In this document: positions 58,819 through 64,000 of the stretch, piece by piece
Numbering within the stretch: position 1 is the first letter of the stretch
How the letters are laid out: the number at the start of each line of letters is the position of its first letter
Assembly (NCBI GenBank): GCA_014529385.2
Contig: CM043956.1
Location: forward strand, 89,916,721-89,980,720
Origin: Adiantum capillus-veneris
Lineage: Eukaryota > Streptophyta > Polypodiopsida > Polypodiales > Pteridaceae
DNA: 64,000 nt
Direction of reading: 5' to 3'
Made by a program: the position numbers and the translations under genes
Notes under the pieces: generated by a model
The model's input: only the letters and a program-made list of their open reading frames with translations
Databases searched by the model: none
What the model was told of the DNA's origin: nothing

Positions 58819-59762
58819 GACTACCCAAGCTACAATGCTTTGAGAACCGCTTTGAACACACATGCAAGAACCCAAAACTTTTGACTGACTCAATCCCTAG
58901 AAACTTCAATGGAGCTCAGCTTTAGATAAGGACAAACACATGCACATCAAATGAGTTTTCATAGTTAATCATCGGAATTACAATAGGCAAAGGGCATTCT
59001 AGTATCTCTCTTAATCTTCTTGGCCCGAACATAAAGATTATGTGCTACTGGAAAAAAATCTTCTTGGACACATGAACATTTATCTGGATTCTTTGAGTTA
59101 AATGAAAAGAAGTGAGTTGAGGGCCATTTTGATCATCCATTAAAGCCAACCATGAAGGTCCCAAGAAGGCACACCTGACTTATCCTCTGATTTTGCCAAA
59201 ATTTCAACAGCATAACAGCATAAATGGCTCAAAAGACCAAAAGACCAGCCATCATAACTTGGAAATTTTTTCACAGAGTTTCCCCAGAAGTAGAGCAGTG
59301 AGAACCCAAAATATAGATTGTATATGTATGCATAAATTGCCAACAATAGAATCCGAGCATCAAGTAGGTATCACTAGTACATAGCCTATGGCGAGGTCAC
59401 GCTATCAACCCTCACACGAAGGCTAATGCAAATCGCGTATAGTCAACTCTCAGAAATGACTATCTTCCGGACCAAGTCTAAAAAATGATTGGGACTGCCA
59501 AATAAAACCAAACATGGCTCCACAAAGGCGTATAATGGCAGTTTCCACAAGTAACGTACAATACGAGCAGACAATGCGCTCAAACAGGCGCCAACTAATG
59601 CATACCCACGGCAACTGTAAGTGACTCCCACTTACCAATGTATCATTGAACTCCAGCTACCTGTACCTGTGTGAATCACCTGTACCTATACCTGTCCCTG
59701 TAACCTGTAACCTATAGTCCCGAATCTCAAAGCTTGAAGCTTGAAGCAGAAGGTCCTCGAAG
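58819..59762. other. E2 leader
   Basis: Non-coding DNA between gag and the primer site; no gene seen on either strand. Confidence 0.55.
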
Positions 59763-59782
59763 AAGATCCTCCGTGGGGGCGC
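59763..59782 (-). other. E2 primer binding site
   Basis: The minus strand reads TGGCGCCCCCACGGAGGATC, six bases from the 5' LTR. TGGCGCC is a frequent start of plant gypsy primer sites. Confidence 0.72.
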
Positions 59783-59788
59783 CAAAAG

Positions 59789-60322
59789 AATGTGAGCGGG
59801 ATGGAAACACACAGAACGCCTCTATAACGACCCGACACACACTCTTGGAAGGATATACACACACACTATGGGGCACCACTCGGCTTATACAACACACCTG
59901 GCCGAGACAGGGAACACACCTATGGAGCCAGAGGAGAGAGACTATCCGTTTGCCCACTCCTGCATAATTATCACAAGAAAACACCCACGTTGTGTCCGTA
60001 CTTATCCACGTGCAAGTATTGACCCCATTCGATCTCCTCATGCCACTAGGTGCTATCTGACGCACCTGCTTACCTCATGTCATTGGCCTGCGAATAGATT
60101 CCTCGAGAAGTTTTACGCGCTACCAACTCCTCATTATTATAGAAAAAACACACTGGTACTGGTGATAGTGAAAATCGATGTACTATGTACATGATGTCCT
60201 ACTTGTACAAATGTGGGCCCCACGTAACCACCTGGCTCTGGAAAATGGGAAATCCTTTATTTGATGCACCATGCATGGGTATGTACATATGCGCTATCCC
60301 TTGCTCCAGAAAACTCCTGACA
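59789..60322 (-). repeat. E2 5' LTR (534 bp, internally deleted)
   Basis: It is closely similar to both ends of the other LTR but lacks the middle of about 600 bp. Since the two LTRs are identical at insertion, the deletion came later. Confidence 0.9.
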
Positions 60323-60670
60323 ACGTCAAGCAAGCTGGGACTCTGGATGAGTCAGATAAACTCTTTCTGGTATTCTTTTGGGTATTCTGAACCCTTTGCA
60401 AGTCAAGCTGAAAACAGCTTAGGGGCTTCGTTTCACATGTTTACAAGAGTCTGAAGTGCTAAAATTGAGCGACACTTACCTTGATAACTTTTTGTAACTT
60501 GATGCCTGAATAACATGGTGATAATGGTGCTAATCTTTGCTGCTAATAGTGCTCTAGCTCATGCAGCTGCTACAAATGGGGGTCAATCTCATGATAGTTT
60601 TGCAATAGTACATGGTCGGTTGTGACTGATCAAGGGTGGCCAAGCTAGTGCTTCTTCTTCCATATGAAGA
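60323..60670. other. Spacer between E2 and E3
   Basis: About 350 bp with no gene recognised. Confidence 0.5.
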
Positions 60671-60936
60671 TGTTTGCGAGTCGCCGCTATGGACGTCCAT
60701 AGCATAGCTCTCAAGCATCAACATATTTATCAATACAGGGGAAGCAGCTTGTCCGGCCATAAGCTCCCAAACCTCTAACTGGCTCTCTAATATACAATTG
60801 CTCCCATAAGAATAATCATACATCCTTTGACAATTTCCCGGCTTATAGATTCTTCTTTATAAAAGAATTTTACAATGGTTTCTCAGAAAAATATGGTCCT
60901 TCTGGCCACGGCCGCTTGTTGCTTGTCCGCCAAACA
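60671..60936 (-). repeat. E3 3' LTR (266 bp)
   Basis: Plus-strand ends TGTTTGCGAG...CCGCCAAACA. It matches the first about 85 bp and the last few bases of the E1 LTR but is 600 bp shorter and lacks the palindrome. Confidence 0.8.
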
Positions 60937-60948
60937 CTCCCCCCTTCC
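60937..60948 (-). other. E3 polypurine tract
   Basis: The minus strand reads GGAAGGGGGGAG, directly against the LTR. Confidence 0.82.
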
Positions 60949-60974
60949 TTATCCTTGCACGCCCTCATGCATGT

Positions 60975-63900
60975 TCAGTGCTTTGGCCGTTGATGTGGCT
61001 CCAATGAAGCTTCTTGATGCTGTTTGAATGGATTTTCAGATAAGGTGTTTTGGTATGCGACGTACCTTGCCTTGAGGTCCTTTGCCATGGGATGGAAAAT
61101 CCTTGAATCGATTTCGAAGAATCCTGTGACGAAGGCCTCTTCAAATGTCTGCAAGTAGTGTGATGGCAGGTACATTAGCCTGGAGTACATGTCCATCAAG
61201 ATGTGCCGTGGTGGTGAATCCTGTAGATTCCAGCAGATGCCTCTGTGTCCTTCCAAGAACAGATTCCACGGATGATCGTCGCCTTCAGTGTCTTTAAACA
61301 AATGGATGCAGGTGACGATCATCCGGGCTATCTTTACTAACATCTGGCACGCCAAATCGGGGATATCCCGCAGCAAAGTGCTTGTTAAGTTCAGTGTGCT
61401 GACCATGTAGGCCACTGTAGGGAGTTACTGTGCTGTCAAAACCGGGTAATTTATCTTGTGCGGCCTTGACCCCTTCCATGTGGTGAAATATTTCCAAGTG
61501 CGTCTTCGAGGGACTGGGCAGAATGTAGGATCTATTTGTATATGTTGAGGAGCGTTGTGGTAATTTGTTAGATCCTGTGGCCTTTTGTCCAACCAGTTTT
61601 GCCTCCACTTGGGGTGGTCATCGACAAGCACCTGATCTTCTTCCACTGTGAGTGCAATGCCTTCGTAACCCCCTTCTTTGTTTTGTGACAAGGCTGGCCG
61701 CATCTTTTCTTTCCACAAAATTGCTTCATGGCATAGCAGAGGAAACGGGAGGTACTCATGGCCAAATCCTGCCACCTACTCTTCTGGTTGTAAGTATTCC
61801 AGGGTTGCTAACTCCAGTATCTTCTTTTCATAGAGCATGTACTCCTTGGCTGGCCCCTCTGGCATGTCCTGAATGCTCTCGTTGAGTTCATCTCTTATGT
61901 CCAGATCAAACCCTTCAAATTCCTGCTCCTATTGCCCTTGGTGTGATGTTCTAGGAAAATCTGGCACTTGTTGTCCAGGCAGCAGTTGTGGTTGAGTCTG
62001 GGCTTTGTATGATTTGATTTGCTGTTGAAAAATCAGATCTTCTTTTTCCTTTAGCAACATGTCACCGATCTGCTTCTGAATCTGTAATTCAGCGCTTGCT
62101 TGAGCTAGTTGCTGCTCCATTTCTTTTAATTTTAGCTCATTTGTTGTTGTCTGGGCCACCATCCCTGATACGAGCAGCTGCCTATGAATCTTCTTTTGCT
62201 CTAGCTCTGCTTTTAGCGCTGCTATAGTGTTCACTGCTGTGGCATTGTTAGATGTGGAGACCAATGCCCTAGCAGGTTCCTAATTTTCCATTAAAGTCGT
62301 CAGAGTGCCTTTGACAGTGCTATAGGAAATGCTAAGTCTTTGGAATCTTGCACTCACGTAGGCAAGCTACTATGTTGATTTTTGGACTCTTGCCGTCAGC
62401 TCTTGGCACTCCTCTTTGGCGGTCATGTCTGTCCTGACGTCCACCAAATATTTGATCAGAGACTGAGCCTGCTGTCGCTCAAGGTCTCTTTCCTCCGATG
62501 TGCGTTCTAGTTGCGTCCTCAGGCTCACTAACTCTTCTTGCCCTGATGCTTGCTTTTGTTGGGCTTTCTGTACCTACCTTTCCTTCTCACTCAGCACCAC
62601 ATGCTGACACTGGAATTTCCGTTCTTATTCCCATAGAGTTTTCCTGTAATCAAATCCAGCCACTGCCTAGCAGGCTTCTTGGTATCCGATGGATTCTGTA
62701 GGTGGTATAACTTCCTTTTGCGAGGTTGAAGGGGGAGGAGGAGAAGATTTTGGTGAGGAAGGAGGCGATTTTGGTGAGGGAGGAGGCGATTTTCTAGGCG
62801 AGGGAGGGGGTGATTTGGGCGAGGGAGGAGGTGGACTTGATTCTTCTCGTACATGTCTCCTCTTGGAAGTCTCTTCTCCTTGTTGCGAAGCAGATGCTTT
62901 CGCTTTTCTTTCATTTAAAATCCTGATTATTCTTTGGCGGGTGAGATCCGCCGCCCGTCGCGCTTCCAGATTCCTGTCTCTTTGGATCTTATTAAGCTGT
63001 TCCGCTTGATTTGTCTCATCAGCCGCGTCTTTCTCCTTCATTCCTTCAGTGGACTGCGAAGAAAGGTCCACTTCCGCAGCCTTCTATTCTGCTTCTAACC
63101 TTTGCTTCTCAACCCGTAGGCAAGTTGCACTTTCTATCCTTTCTTGCCTTTCCCTTTCAAATATTCTTTTTTGTTCCTGTTGTGTTTTAGCCGCCCGAGC
63201 CTGCCTGTCAGCCCGTAATTTGGTTCGTCTTTCCTCGACTCTTTTTTGAGCTTCCGCATATGCGTTTTGCAGGTCCGACTGCGGTACTGCACTTCTCTCC
63301 CCTCTTTTTCTCTCGAGCGGCTTTGTTGAGTCTTCTTCCTCGCTTTCCTCAAACACTGAAGGCACTTTGTCTTTAGAATCTTGAGATTTTCCTTCATCAT
63401 CTGTCTCCGTTTTTTCTTCATCACTCGAACTTTTATTTGTGGCCTTTGCCGAGCGCGATGATGTCGCGCCAGGGGTCGTCCTTACGGAGTGTGCAACCAG
63501 CTTAGCTTTCTGGATCAAGGCCGTTTGAGAACTGGCAGTAGCTGGCAAATCTTCGATCATTCCCAAAGCCTGGTATGCTATTCTGGTTAGCATCAGCCCT
63601 GCACTCATGTAGCTTTTGTTTTTTGCCGAGCTTTTCAAATTTGCTTCAATCAGATTGTCCAGAATGTAAGAACCGTAGTTGCAGCGAATGGTTCTATTTT
63701 CTGCTGTCGCTAGAGCCATGAATACCGCAATGTGCAGGATTGGGTCTGTGTAGCGAGGAGGCTTTTGTACTCTGAAATGCTGAGATATCAATCTCATCGG
63801 CAAATCCAGCTCTCCATAAATCATGTCACTGTATTTGTATTTATTTCCCTTTGCTTTGATGAATGCCTTCTCATTTTCTAGTGACTTTGTCTTCGCCAGC

Positions 63901-63995
63901 AAATCGTGTTGCCCTGGGAGGAAATGTAAAGCTTCGTTGATGATTTCCTTCGTGATCTTTACTTTCACCTTCGACTCATCCTTGTCTCTGAGCAT
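60975..63995 (-). pseudogene. E3 gag-like protein, one frame with ten TAG/TAA stops
   Basis: Phase is constant from 63995 to 60975. In-frame stops: 63084, 62667, 62625, 62574, 62370, 62367, 62280, 61929, 61776 and 61425 (eight TAG, two TAA, no TGA). The first 200 residues (MRLISQHFRVQKPPRYTDPILHIAVFM region, about 63780) look like the gag-like N-terminal proteins of plant LTR elements. Then come an acidic Ser/Glu segment, long Gln/Glu/Lys/Arg coiled coils (63330-63090 and 62560-62000), SPPPSPK proline repeats (62720-62835) and a C-terminal part with DLTNYHNAPQHIQID. ATG 63995 may not be the true start because the frame stays open to the window edge. No protease or polymerase is seen. Confidence 0.68.
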
Positions 63996-64000
63996 TGCCT

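Larger units (their letters stand above)
55036..60322 (-). mobile_element. LTR element E2 with gag and protease only
   Basis: LTRs 55036-56179 and 59789-60322 have TGTCAGGAG...CACA ends on the minus strand. AACGT precedes 55036 and ACGT follows 60322 (the shared A makes it 4 or 5 bp). A TGGCGCC-type primer site lies beside the right LTR. The internal 3.6 kb holds one gag-protease frame and a non-coding 3' region. No reverse transcriptase or integrase motif is seen. Confidence 0.88.
60671..64000 (-). mobile_element. LTR element E3 (3' part; continues past the window)
   Basis: The LTR 60671-60936 is followed by CTCCCCCCTTCC (polypurine tract on the minus strand), then a minus-strand coding region to the window end. 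The LTR start, including GGACGTCCATAGCATAGCTC and AAGCATCAACATA, matches E1, and so does the tract. The coding region does not match E1. Confidence 0.82.

Noticed and set aside
59727-60065. ORF pairs in the E2 LTRs (54924-55235 and 59727-60065)
   Set aside because: They follow LTR duplication, are truncated differently and differ from each other after the shared LTR sequence.

Overview
This window looks like nuclear DNA of a land plant with a large, repeat-rich genome. The signs are several nested LTR retrotransposons with plant-type primer sites (initiator tRNA-Met type), short GT-AG introns of 70-95 bp, long GA microsatellites, and no bacterial-style operons. I cannot say whether it is a fern, lycophyte, gymnosperm or flowering plant. 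I found no intact ordinary host gene, no tRNA or rRNA gene and no CRISPR array. Almost everything recognisable is mobile DNA.

Layout. 1-6443: 5' half of a Ty3/gypsy element on the minus strand (gag-pol with three stops, 1.5-kb LTR). 7221-44273: the remains of an old DNA-transposon-like element, here called the outer copy. It carries two unrecognised minus-strand genes, Y and X, and has been split by four insertions: a probable solo LTR (7399-9484), an 11.2-kb LTR element with gag and protease but no visible reverse transcriptase (E1, 11898-23083), a younger and more complete member of its own family (the inner copy, 23429-33218), and a 10-kb Ty3/gypsy element (Gypsy-2, 33277-43298, target duplication ACGT). 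44274-45830: decayed Ty1/copia fragment. 46176-47106: SWIM zinc-finger, transposase-derived remnant. 47.1-55.0 kb: non-coding DNA with a foldback MITE, GC-centred palindromes, large GA arrays and a small inverted/direct duplication. 55036-60322: a second gag-protease LTR element (E2). 60671-64000: an LTR element (E3) whose LTR ends match E1 but whose coding region is unrelated.

The most interesting object is the inner copy at 23429-33218. It has about 31-bp terminal inverted repeats and four genes: a spliced transposase-like gene T (+), a histone H3-fold gene (+), and Y and X (-). T and H3 run toward Y and X, and the convergent gap holds two near-identical 20-bp-arm hairpins. The H3 protein keeps the first residues of the H3 tail but has isoleucine at the place of Lys9 and alanine at Ser10. 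A roughly 180-residue acidic or basic spacer follows, then a canonical-type histone fold. Its reading frame is intact, while T has three in-frame stops. Y and X are present in both copies with introns at the same places, which argues that they belong to the element. A transposon-borne H3 variant that cannot be methylated at position 9 suggests, as inference only, a counter-silencing role.

The LTR elements hold secondary surprises: two overlapping, mutually similar small ORFs inside both Gypsy-2 LTRs; a 273-bp-period array of CGATCGCGATCG-type palindromes in the E1 leader; and E1/E2/E3, which appear to move or to have moved with gag or gag-protease but without their own polymerase.
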